DNA from: Propionibacteriaceae bacterium
GTDB lineage: Bacteria > Actinomycetota > Actinomycetes > Propionibacteriales > Propionibacteriaceae
Assembly (NCBI GenBank): GCA_021323255.1
Contig: JAJTCL010000169.1
Coordinates: forward strand, 1 to 6,201
DNA length: 6,201 nucleotides
Reading direction: 5' to 3'
The position numbers and the translations under genes were made by a program. The notes under the pieces are model-generated. The model ran no database searches. It was not told the DNA's origin and saw nothing but the letters and a program-made list of their open reading frames with translations. Below, in pieces: positions 1-5,863 of this stretch. Within the stretch, counting starts at the first letter, position 1; every line of letters begins with the position of its first letter.

Positions 1-1
1 G

Positions 2-565
2 TCCGCCACGGCGACGCCGCCACTGGTGCGCTGCCCGACGGGAAAACCCACTCAGCGGGCTAGCCATCCCATCGACGATCGGGTGTATGGCGGGAATCTG
101 TCCTTCGAGGCGCAACCCACATTTGAGCCCGCCGCGCTCGAGAAACGCTTCAGCTTCGCCTATGACGTGCTCCAGCAAACGCTTCCGGTCAGCCAGAATC
201 CGGCCTGGATCGCCCAACTCGCGGTTGGGCAGCTGCGCGGAGAGGACGGCTTCGTTCACGGTGCACGGAACACCGCCGAAAGCTTGGCGCAGTGTGTCGT
301 CACCAGCACTATGTACAGCCCGTACGTGCCCACGCGAGGCGACATTCGCAGCGAAAGCCTCAGCATCAATGGCCGGAACGGATGGCTGATCGAGAGCGAG
401 ATCACCGTCGACCAGCCCGATCTTGCGCTGCTAGGTGATCACGTGATCTTCATCGTGATACGCGATGGCAAGGATTGGGGGTTCTTCTTCGGTGCGGTGC
501 CCATCGGCAACGCCCAGCTGGACGCGGTGCTCGCCAGGACGGTACGCGGGCTTCGCGCGGGCTAA
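2..565 (+). CDS. Unrecognised, probably exported protein, C-terminal part (5' end outside window)
   Basis: The reading frame is open from the left edge (first full codon at base 2) to TAA at 563-565, so the gene starts upstream. The GTG at base 26 is only an internal candidate and has no convincing ribosome binding site. The first visible residues (SATATPPLVRCP) are Ala/Thr/Pro-rich, like the linkers that follow a signal peptide or membrane anchor in actinobacterial exported proteins. After that comes a compact domain of about 160 residues with motifs YGGNLSF, NPAWIAQLAVGQL, MYSPYVPTR, GWLIESEI and GFFFGAVPIG. Two cysteines (codons 32-34 and 293-295) could form a disulfide, which would fit export; this is inference. 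I do not recognise a named family and assign no function. The gene converges on the transglutaminase-like gene, and the two stop codons overlap. Confidence 0.75.
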   Translation, partial: SATATPPLVRCPTGKPTQRASHPIDDRVYGGNLSFEAQPTFEPAALEKRFSFAYDVLQQTLPVSQNPAWIAQLAVGQLRGEDGFVHGARNTAESLAQCVVTSTMYSPYVPTRGDIRSESLSINGRNGWLIESEITVDQPDLALLGDHVIFIVIRDGKDWGFFFGAVPIGNAQLDAVLARTVRGLRAG

Positions 566-1383
566 CCCTCGACCGCCTCCTCGGAGATGACGGTCATCGA
601 TTCCAGCAGCGGCGAGCCGAAGGTCGTGGCCATCGCGACATCGCTGGCGTCGCGACCGCGGCCGATGAGCACCCGGCCTTTACGTTTCTCGTTGTTTCGC
701 GGATCGAACGTCCACCAGCGATCACCCAGATAGACCTCCATCCAGGCCGCGAAGTCCATAGGCAGATCGCGAGGCGGGATGTCGATCTCCGGCAGGTAGC
801 CGAACACGTACCGAGCGGGGATATTGAGCGCTCGGCAGAACGAAACCGCGAGGTGGGTGAAGTCCCGGCAGACGCCATAACCGCTGTTGTGGACATCGGC
901 GGCCGTGGTCAGCGCTGTACTAGCGCCGTACTCGAAGCGAAGATGATCGTGCACGTAATCACAGATCGCCTGCACCCGATGGTAGCCGGGCGGGGTGGTG
1001 CCGAAGCGGTTCCACGCTTCGGCGCCGAGGACATCCGGCAGGCAGAAGCGGCTGGGGAGCGTGTAGATCAGCGCCTCATCGGGCAGCTGATCGGGTGTCA
1101 GCTCCGGTACCTCCTCATCAACGTCTTCCACTGCATCGGGAGCGATCACCGTCGCCTGATAGTTGATCACAGAGCGTCCAGTGGGAATCATCAAGCGTCG
1201 GCAGGGATTCCCGTACAGGTCGGTGTAGGCATGGGTCGGTCCATCCGGCTCAAGCGACCAGCGCTCATCGATTACGTCGACCTTCTGATCACTCAGCGGC
1301 TCGACCTGAAAAACTGCGGGAACTGCGGTCGCCGATTGGTGAACGAATTCGCAGCCGACCGTCAGCCGGCGCGTCACGTTCAC
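562..1383 (-). CDS. Bacterial transglutaminase-like protein (N-terminal beta region plus transglutaminase core)
   Basis: The protein has 273 residues, a full length for this family. Residues about 1-90 resemble the bacterial transglutaminase N-terminal region (HAYTDLYGNPCRRLMIPTG at 51-69). Residues about 135-228 form the transglutaminase core, with the nucleophile region GYGVCRDFTHLAV (Cys172) and a strand ending in RWWTFDP (Asp227). The usual active site is a Cys-His-Asp triad. Here the position where HAW is typical reads AAW (Ala212), so the classical His is absent and cross-linking or protease activity is uncertain. The C-terminal GRVLIGRGRDASDVA segment is familiar from this family. The start is GTG at 1383-1381, preceded by GGGAGG (1394-1389) with a 5-base spacer. 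A second GTG two codons later is spaced less well. No signal peptide is visible, so a cytoplasmic location is likely. Substrate unknown. It is transcribed away from the cys operon. Confidence 0.88.
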   Translation of the reverse strand: MNVTRRLTVGCEFVHQSATAVPAVFQVEPLSDQKVDVIDERWSLEPDGPTHAYTDLYGNPCRRLMIPTGRSVINYQATVIAPDAVEDVDEEVPELTPDQLPDEALIYTLPSRFCLPDVLGAEAWNRFGTTPPGYHRVQAICDYVHDHLRFEYGASTALTTAADVHNSGYGVCRDFTHLAVSFCRALNIPARYVFGYLPEIDIPPRDLPMDFAAWMEVYLGDRWWTFDPRNNEKRKGRVLIGRGRDASDVAMATTFGSPLLESMTVISEEAVEG

Positions 1384-1533
1384 CAGGACCTCCCGTCACG
1401 AACCAGCACTAGCGTCTCCCCTCGCTGCCGACCTGATCACCCGGGCGGGAGTTTACGAGGTAGGCATCGTATCGCGTGGTCCAGATGAGATGCCCAGGCC
1501 GAGGCGGGCACCCGTCTCGAATGACGAACGGCA

Positions 1534-1561
1534 TTCACTCAGCCCTCTTAATCTCTATATT
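1534..1561 (+). promoter_or_regulatory. Candidate promoter of the sulfate transport operon
   Basis: TTCACT (1534-1539, 4 of 6 matches to TTGACA) and TATATT (1556-1561, 5 of 6 matches to TATAAT) are separated by 16 bases. The stretch 1549-1566 is distinctly AT-rich within a GC-rich background. Transcription would start near 1568, giving a leader of about 50 bases before the subI ATG. This is assigned by eye only. Confidence 0.45.
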
Positions 1562-1586
1562 CTCTAGCGACCTAGTAGAGATAGAG
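1553..1586. promoter_or_regulatory. Inverted repeat overlapping the cys promoter, candidate operator
   Basis: CTCTAT (1553-1558) and CTCTA (1562-1566) are mirrored by TAGAG (1576-1580) and ATAGAG (1581-1586). This is eleven complementary pairs with a three-base bulge (ATT) and a nine-base centre. Nested in the centre is CTAG-N4-CTAG (1564-1575). The repeat overlaps the -10 box and the predicted start site, where a repressor would block transcription. It could instead act as an RNA hairpin at the 5' end of the leader. I recognise no known regulator site; it does not match the TAGAC-N6-GTCTA site of corynebacterial McbR. Confidence 0.5.
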
Positions 1587-1617
1587 GGATTTCCTCTCAA
1601 ACGAAGGTGAGACATCC

Positions 1618-2664
1618 ATGTCCATACGCAAACTGCTCCGCGTACGGTCCGTCGCGGCACTGTCCGCAATTACTGCCGCAGTGCTCCTGCTCACTGGTTG
1701 CGTCGGGAGTGCGGCCACAGCGCCGGGTGACGCCGGAACCACGACCTTGCACCTGGTTGGGTATGCGGTGCCGAAGGAGGCGAACAACGCGATCCAGAAG
1801 AAGTTCGCCCAGACCCCGGAAGGCAGGGATGTCGTCTGGGAGGAGTCGTACGGTGCCTCGGGCGACCAGAGCCGGGCCGTGGTCAACGGCCTCCAGGCCG
1901 ACTACGTGAACTTCTCACTCGAGGGCGATGTGATCCGGCTGGTCAAGGCCGGGCTGGTCGAGGAGAACTGGAAGTCCGGACCCACCAAGGGCATCGTCTC
2001 AGATTCAACAGTCGTCATTGTGGTGCAGAAGGGCAATCCGCTGGGCATCAAGGACTGGTCGGACCTGGTCAAGCCCGGGGTCAAGATCGTGACACCCAAC
2101 CCGGCGTCGTCCGGCTCGGCGCGTTGGAACATCCTGGCGGCCTACCATCAGGTGATTGCCAACGGCGGCACCGAGGCTGAGGCGAAGGAGTACCTGACGA
2201 AGTTCTTCAACCACGTCGCTTCGCTTCCAGGCAGCGGACGCGACGCCACCAACGCCTTCCTCGAAGGCGCGGCCAATGTGTTGATCTCCTACGAGAACGA
2301 GGCCATCCTCGCCCGCCAGTCAGGCGAGGACTTCGACTACATCGTTCCTGATGCCACGATCAAGATCGAAAACCCGGGCGCGGTGTTGAAGAATGCCAAT
2401 CCCAAGGCAAACGCCTACCTGGACTTCGTGTTGAGCAAGTCCGGCCAGGAGGAGTTCGTGAAGAAGGGCTTCCGACCTGTCGTTGCGGACACCCCGATCG
2501 GCGAAGTGGCGGGTGCCAACGATCCGGCCAAGCCCTTCCCCGTGCCGCCCAAGCTGTTCACGATCAGCGACCTCGGCGGCTGGGATGCGGTGAACGCGAA
2601 GTTCTTCGACGAAGCCACCGGCCTGGTGCCGCAGATCCAGCAGGCAACGGGCAGGTCTCAGTGA
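1618..2664 (+). CDS. subI: Sulfate-binding lipoprotein of the sulfate/thiosulfate ABC importer
   Basis: This is the extracytoplasmic solute-binding protein that captures sulfate (family members may also take thiosulfate) and delivers it to the CysT/CysW channel. It has 348 residues. The N-terminus is a lipoprotein signal: basic MSIRKLLRVR, a hydrophobic stretch, then lipobox LTGC with Cys28 as the lipidated residue. Sulfate-binding family motifs are clear: SYGASGDQSRAV (77-88), NPASSGSARWNILAAY (161-176) and the GSGRDATNAF to ISYENEA stretch (206-229), closely similar to E. coli Sbp and mycobacterial SubI. The ATG at 1618 follows AAGGTGA (1604-1610) at a normal distance, and this start gives a complete signal peptide. 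It is the first gene of the operon; its TGA overlaps the cysT GTG by four bases. The order subI-cysT-cysW-cysA matches the Mycobacterium tuberculosis sulfate transporter locus. Confidence 0.95.
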   Translation: MSIRKLLRVRSVAALSAITAAVLLLTGCVGSAATAPGDAGTTTLHLVGYAVPKEANNAIQKKFAQTPEGRDVVWEESYGASGDQSRAVVNGLQADYVNFSLEGDVIRLVKAGLVEENWKSGPTKGIVSDSTVVIVVQKGNPLGIKDWSDLVKPGVKIVTPNPASSGSARWNILAAYHQVIANGGTEAEAKEYLTKFFNHVASLPGSGRDATNAFLEGAANVLISYENEAILARQSGEDFDYIVPDATIKIENPGAVLKNANPKANAYLDFVLSKSGQEEFVKKGFRPVVADTPIGEVAGANDPAKPFPVPPKLFTISDLGGWDAVNAKFFDEATGLVPQIQQATGRSQ

Positions 2665-3551
2665 CCCATCGCACCGGGGTAGTCGAGCCGCCTCCGCTCG
2701 ATTCCCCGATAGCAGGCGCGGCCACCAACGCCGCTGGCCGCCGTCTGCTGCGCGGGCGTAGTGCGACCTCGCTCACCCGAGCCTCCGGTTTGGGACTCGG
2801 CGTCGCATTGATGTGGTTCAGCTTGCTGGTGCTGATTCCGCTCACCGCGGTGCTGGTCCAGGCTTCCGAGGGCGGCTGGTCGGCCTATTGGGAGAGCCTG
2901 CGCAGCCCACAGACGTTCGCCGCACTCAGACTCACTGTGGGTCAGGCGATTCTTGTCACTGTGGTGAACATCTTCATGGGCACTACGATCGCCTGGGTGT
3001 TGGTCCGTGATCACTTTCCCGGCAAGCAGGTGCTCGAGGTGGTGATCGACATTCCGCTGGCACTTCCGACTATCGTCGCGGGACTGGTGCTTCTCAGCCT
3101 CTACGGGCCGTCGAGCCCTCTCGGCGTCAACTGGGCCAATACTCCGGTCTCGGTGTTCTTGGCCTTCTTGTTCGTGACACTGCCGTTCATTGTGCGCACC
3201 GTGCAACCAGTTCTGCTGGAGATAGAGCCGGAAGTGGAGGAAGCGGCCGCGTCGCTGGGCGCCACTCAGTTCACGATCTTCAGCCGTGTGATCTTGCCCA
3301 GCCTGGCTCCCGCCATCGCCTCCGGGGCGGCGCTCTCCTTCTGTCGAGCGATCAGCGAGTACGGGTCACTCGTCCTGCTATCAGGCAACCTGCCCTACTC
3401 CACTGAGGTGGCGTCGGTGCGCATCCTGTCCTACATCGAGGGCGACAAGCTCACCGAGGCGGCGGCGCTGGCCTCGATCTTGCTGATCGTCGCGCTCATC
3501 GTCATCGTCATTCTCGATGTCATCTCTCGTCGGGTGGCACGCTATGCGTGA
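2661..3551 (+). CDS. cysT: Sulfate ABC transporter permease CysT
   Basis: This is one of two inner-membrane permeases forming the sulfate channel with CysW. It has 296 residues. An N-terminal cytoplasmic tail of about 45 residues, rich in Pro, Ala and Arg, precedes hydrophobic segments at about 46-67, 92-115, 128-148, 163-185, 215-240 and 268-287. The EAA loop that docks on the ATPase reads EEAAASLGA through ILPSLAP (193-217). The GTG start lies in GTGA shared with the subI stop, so translation is probably coupled; no strong ribosome binding site is seen. The tail makes it slightly longer than E. coli CysT (CysU). A start further inside is possible but would need to avoid cutting into the first membrane segment. 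Confidence 0.93.
   Translation: MTHRTGVVEPPPLDSPIAGAATNAAGRRLLRGRSATSLTRASGLGLGVALMWFSLLVLIPLTAVLVQASEGGWSAYWESLRSPQTFAALRLTVGQAILVTVVNIFMGTTIAWVLVRDHFPGKQVLEVVIDIPLALPTIVAGLVLLSLYGPSSPLGVNWANTPVSVFLAFLFVTLPFIVRTVQPVLLEIEPEVEEAAASLGATQFTIFSRVILPSLAPAIASGAALSFCRAISEYGSLVLLSGNLPYSTEVASVRILSYIEGDKLTEAAALASILLIVALIVIVILDVISRRVARYA
3532..3537 (+). promoter_or_regulatory. Ribosome binding site that decides the cysW start
   Basis: GGGTGG lies six bases before the ATG at 3544-3546. The alternative upstream ATG at 3517 has no purine-rich sequence in front of it and would add nine residues (MSSLVGWHA) unlike a CysW N-terminus. The site lies inside the last codons of cysT. Confidence 0.5.
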
Positions 3552-4377
3552 GGCCGCCGCCTCCCAGACCGCGACTCGATGGGTACTGCGAGTGCTGGTC
3601 GTTGGCTACCTGTTTCTTCTGGTGATCTGGCCAGTCGTGTTGGTCGCGCGAGAAACGTTCGCCGACGGACTGGCTCCGGTGATCGACGCTTTGCGCCAGC
3701 CGGAAGTGATCTTCGCATTCCAGTTGACCCTGTCAGCGGCCTTCTGGGCGGTCGTGATCAACACGATCTTCGGAGTCGGCATCTCGCTGCTGCTGGTGCG
3801 CTACACCTTCCCGGGCAGACGCACGTTGAATGCACTGGTGGACCTGCCGCTGGCGGTTTCACCCATCGTCGTCGGCCTGTCGCTGGTACTGGTCTATAGC
3901 GGCCGTACGGGTTGGCTGGGCGGCAGCCTAGAGCAGGCCGGTCTGCAGATCATCTACGCGCCGCCCGGCATCATCCTGGCCACCGCGTTCGTCAGCATGC
4001 CGCTGGTGATTCGGGAGGTCATGCCGGTGCTCCAAGAGATCGGAACCGAGCAGGAGCAGGCCGCCCGTAGCCTGGGCGCCTCGGCACTTCAGACCTTCGC
4101 TCGCATCACCTTGCCGGCGATCCGTTGGGCACTGCTCTACGGCGTGGTGCTGAGCCTGGCTCGATCCCTCGGTGAATTCGGTGCCGTCAAGATCGTCTCC
4201 GGCGGCGTAGCCATGCGCACCCAAACAGCGACGCTGCTGGTTGAGGAGCGGTACCAGCAGTTCGGCGTCGAGAACTCGATCATCGCCTACACTGCAGCCT
4301 TCATTTTGGCGTTGATCGCGGTAGTCGCCCTCGTTGTCGTGAGCAGCTTTCAACCTCAGAAGGGGACTCGGCGATGA
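3544..4377 (+). CDS. cysW: Sulfate ABC transporter permease CysW
   Basis: This is the second inner-membrane permease of the sulfate importer and heterodimerises with CysT. From the chosen ATG it has 277 residues, normal for CysW. Hydrophobic segments lie at about 13-35, 62-84, 98-118, 141-162, 194-212 and 247-268. The EAA loop is EQAARSLGA through ITLPAIR (171-194), followed by SLGEFGAVKIVSGG, a conserved CysW-like stretch. The ATG overlaps the end of cysT by eight bases (ATGCGTGA), indicating translational coupling, and the stop overlaps the cysA start as ATGA. A start at 3517 is possible but less likely. CysT and CysW are related; this one is called CysW from its position second in the pair and from its sequence. 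Confidence 0.93.
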   Translation: MREAAASQTATRWVLRVLVVGYLFLLVIWPVVLVARETFADGLAPVIDALRQPEVIFAFQLTLSAAFWAVVINTIFGVGISLLLVRYTFPGRRTLNALVDLPLAVSPIVVGLSLVLVYSGRTGWLGGSLEQAGLQIIYAPPGIILATAFVSMPLVIREVMPVLQEIGTEQEQAARSLGASALQTFARITLPAIRWALLYGVVLSLARSLGEFGAVKIVSGGVAMRTQTATLLVEERYQQFGVENSIIAYTAAFILALIAVVALVVVSSFQPQKGTRR

Positions 4378-5417
4378 GCATCAAGATCACAGGCGTCGGT
4401 AAGAAGTTCGGCGACTTCACCGCGCTGGCGGACATCGACCTGGATATCGCTACCGGCGAGCTGACAGCACTGCTGGGACCCAGCGGTGGTGGCAAGTCAA
4501 CACTGCTCCGGATCATCGCGGGCCTGGAGGTTGCCGATGTCGGGTCAGTGGAGATCGAAGGAGTCGATGCCACCAGCCTGCCGGCGCAGAAGCGCAACGT
4601 CGGCTTCGTCTTCCAGCACTATGCCGCGTTCCGGCATCTCAACGTGGCCGGCAATGTGGGCTTCGGGCTGAAGATCAGGAAGCGGCCTCGGCGGGAGATC
4701 AAGGCGCGCGTGGCTGAGCTGCTCGAGCTGGTGCACCTCTCCCAGTTCGCTGACCGCCTTCCGGCGCAACTTTCCGGCGGGCAGCGGCAGCGGATGGCGC
4801 TGGCCCGTGCGCTGGCGATAGAACCTACTGTCTTGTTGCTGGACGAACCGTTCGGCGCCCTGGACGCCAACGTCCGCAAGGAACTGCGGGCCTGGCTGCG
4901 CAGGCTACATGACGAGGTGCATGTCACCACAGTCTTCGTCACCCATGATCAAGAGGAGGCGCTGGAGGTGGCTGACCAGATTGTGGTGATCAACCAAGGA
5001 CGGATCGAACAGATCGGTCCACCGCACGAGCTCTATGACCATCCAGCCTCGGAGTTCGTGATGAGCTTCCTCGGGCCAGTGACCACCCTCGACGGTCACT
5101 TGGTACGACCGCACGACCTGGAGATTGAAACCCACCCCTTCAGCGACGCGTCTGCCGGCCGAATCGAGCGTTTCAACCGCGTCGGCTTCGAGGTGCGACT
5201 GGACGTCCGGCTGATCGGGGACGATACAGCACCTCCGGTGCTTGTCACGCTGACCCGTGCGGACGCGACCGCCAAGGGACTGGAAACCGGGATGCCGGTG
5301 TGGATCACACCAGTGGCCGGCGCCTCTCAGGTCCGGATCACCACTGCTGCGACACCTGGCGCCGAAAATCTCGACCTCTCAGCTGCGAACTCCGCACCGC
5401 AACCTACTTTCACCTAG
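4374..5417 (+). CDS. cysA: Sulfate/thiosulfate ABC transporter ATP-binding protein CysA
   Basis: This cytoplasmic ATPase energises sulfate uptake through CysT/CysW. It has 347 residues. The nucleotide-binding domain is complete: Walker A GPSGGGKST (35-43), Q-loop Gln81 in FVFQHYAAF, ABC signature LSGGQRQR (133-140), Walker B VLLLDEP (153-159) with catalytic Glu158, D-loop GALD (161-164) and H-loop His191 in FVTHDQEEA. From about residue 235 a short C-terminal domain begins (FLGPVTTLDG, VRPHDLEI), the TOBE-like regulatory part typical of CysA. Its last 20 or so residues are Ala/Pro/Thr-rich and look unstructured. The ATG follows GAAGGGGA (4359-4366) with a seven-base spacer and overlaps the cysW stop as ATGA. 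All catalytic residues are present. It is the last gene of the operon, followed 22 bases later by a long palindrome. Confidence 0.96.
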   Translation: MSIKITGVGKKFGDFTALADIDLDIATGELTALLGPSGGGKSTLLRIIAGLEVADVGSVEIEGVDATSLPAQKRNVGFVFQHYAAFRHLNVAGNVGFGLKIRKRPRREIKARVAELLELVHLSQFADRLPAQLSGGQRQRMALARALAIEPTVLLLDEPFGALDANVRKELRAWLRRLHDEVHVTTVFVTHDQEEALEVADQIVVINQGRIEQIGPPHELYDHPASEFVMSFLGPVTTLDGHLVRPHDLEIETHPFSDASAGRIERFNRVGFEVRLDVRLIGDDTAPPVLVTLTRADATAKGLETGMPVWITPVAGASQVRITTAATPGAENLDLSAANSAPQPTFT

Positions 5418-5439
5418 CGGCGGACCAGGGGCTTTTGGC

Positions 5440-5462
5440 ATCCCCCCGCAGCGTGGGATCTT
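5440..5462 (+). repeat. Small hairpin repeat unit, copy 1
   Basis: The unit reads ATCCC, a CGCAGCG-containing centre, TGGGAT, then an A/T-leaning tail (CTT). ATCCC and GGGAT can pair as a short stem. It aligns with the unit at 5502-5524 in the same orientation at about 20 of 23 positions if one base is gapped on each side. It forms the outer part of the left arm of the large palindrome. Confidence 0.5.
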
Positions 5463-5521
5463 GACGCAGTACATGGCATGCATGCCGCGTCCAGCGTGCG
5501 CATCCCACGCAGCGATGGGAT
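5440..5521. terminator. 82-bp imperfect palindrome between convergent genes, possible bidirectional terminator
   Basis: The stretch is symmetric without gaps about the centre 5480/5481. I count 30 Watson-Crick pairs out of 41 positions. These include the perfect 12-base core GGCATGCATGCC (5475-5486), GCGTGGGAT (5451-5459) against ATCCCACGC (5502-5510), ACGC (5464-5467) against GCGT (5494-5497), and ATCCC (5440-5444) against GGGAT (5517-5521). It begins 22 bases after the cysA stop and ends 23 bases before the stop of the convergent small gene. That position suits termination of both transcripts. No long U-tract follows on either side, so intrinsic termination is not certain. Confidence 0.55.
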
Positions 5522-5524
5522 ATT
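5502..5524 (+). repeat. Small hairpin repeat unit, copy 2
   Basis: This is the second copy of the unit: ATCCCA (5502-5507), CGCAGCGA, TGGGAT (5516-5521), then ATT. Its own six-base stem is perfect. Because each unit is itself a palindrome, two direct copies flanking a GGCATGCATGCC core also make the whole region palindromic. Confidence 0.5.
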
Positions 5525-5544
5525 CACATCGGGTGATGGACCGG

Positions 5545-5730
5545 TCAGAGATCGTCGTTCCAGCGCGGGTCGTTGTCGTACGCCTCGTTGCGCTCCTCCA
5601 CCAGCTCGAGTGCGCGTTCGGCCTCCTCACGCGTCTTGTAGGGGCCGAGCCGGTCGGTGATCTTTGTGTCGTTGTTGTCCGGTACGACCTGATGGGTCTT
5701 CAGGTCATACCACCACTGGCCGTCAGCCAT
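5545..5730 (-). CDS. Small conserved actinobacterial protein, SPOR-like (61 aa), function unknown
   Basis: The 61-residue protein starts with ATG at 5730-5728, preceded by a very strong ribosome binding site, AAAGGAGG (5743-5736), with a five-base spacer. The sequence has an aromatic start (QWWYDL), a central RLGPYKTREEAERALELVEERNEAYD stretch (described here from 28 to 53; a beta-turn followed by an amphipathic helix) and an acidic end, NDPRWNDDL. From memory, short proteins of this pattern are widespread in actinobacteria and often annotated as SPOR domain-containing. The GPY-x-T-x-EEAERAL pattern fits one SPOR-type strand-helix unit, but the protein is too short for a full classical SPOR domain. 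No signal peptide or membrane segment is visible, so it is probably cytoplasmic. It is divergent from map and convergent with cysA. The start and coding call are secure; the role is unknown. Confidence 0.85.
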   Translation of the reverse strand: MADGQWWYDLKTHQVVPDNNDTKITDRLGPYKTREEAERALELVEERNEAYDNDPRWNDDL

Positions 5731-5759
5731 GTCACCCTCCTTTGGGCCGGATCACTTCG

Positions 5760-5765
5760 ACGTTA
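5760..5765 (-). promoter_or_regulatory. Weak candidate -10 box for the small protein gene
   Basis: On the minus strand this reads TAACGT, fitting the TANNNT pattern. It would place the start site near 5753, about 23 bases before the ATG. No good -35 box is seen at the right distance, so this is a low-confidence assignment. Confidence 0.25.
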
Positions 5766-5851
5766 CTCCCCGGCCATGATCCCGAGAAAGCGGTCAGAAA
5801 CGACATGAGGTCGGCCGAATTTGATGTGGTTTTCGACCGGTTTCGGGAAAG

Positions 5852-5857
5852 TAGGAT
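5852..5857 (+). promoter_or_regulatory. Candidate -10 box TAGGAT for a leaderless map transcript
   Basis: TAGGAT matches the actinobacterial TANNNT -10 pattern and ends six bases before the GTG start at 5864, so transcription would begin at or next to the start codon. The same bases contain AGGA (5853-5856), which could instead serve as a weak ribosome binding site with a seven-base spacer if transcription starts further upstream. No clear -35 box is seen. Confidence 0.4.
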
Positions 5858-5863
5858 CGCGAG

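Noticed and set aside
475..1488. Long plus-strand reading frame (337 codons) across the transglutaminase-like gene
   Set aside because: It lies antisense to a gene with clear family motifs, its translation is Arg-rich and of low quality, and it starts inside the upstream gene. It is a by-product of GC-rich codon use.
1568..1617. Riboswitch (for example SAM-type) in the cys operon leader
   Set aside because: The leader is only about 50 bases and shows no multi-helix architecture or conserved riboswitch core.
3517..3543. Upstream ATG as an alternative cysW start
   Set aside because: No ribosome binding site precedes it, and the nine extra residues do not resemble a CysW N-terminus. The ATG at 3544 has GGGTGG at a good distance.
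3928..4353. Minus-strand reading frame of 141 codons opposite cysW
   Set aside because: It is antisense to a well-supported permease, with a His/Gln/Asp-rich composition typical of shadow frames and no recognisable domain.
5257..5808. Plus-strand reading frame of 183 codons running from cysA across the palindrome and the small gene
   Set aside because: It overlaps cysA out of frame and is antisense to the small protein gene. The similar peptides from both strands of the palindrome (IPR patterns) simply reflect its symmetry.
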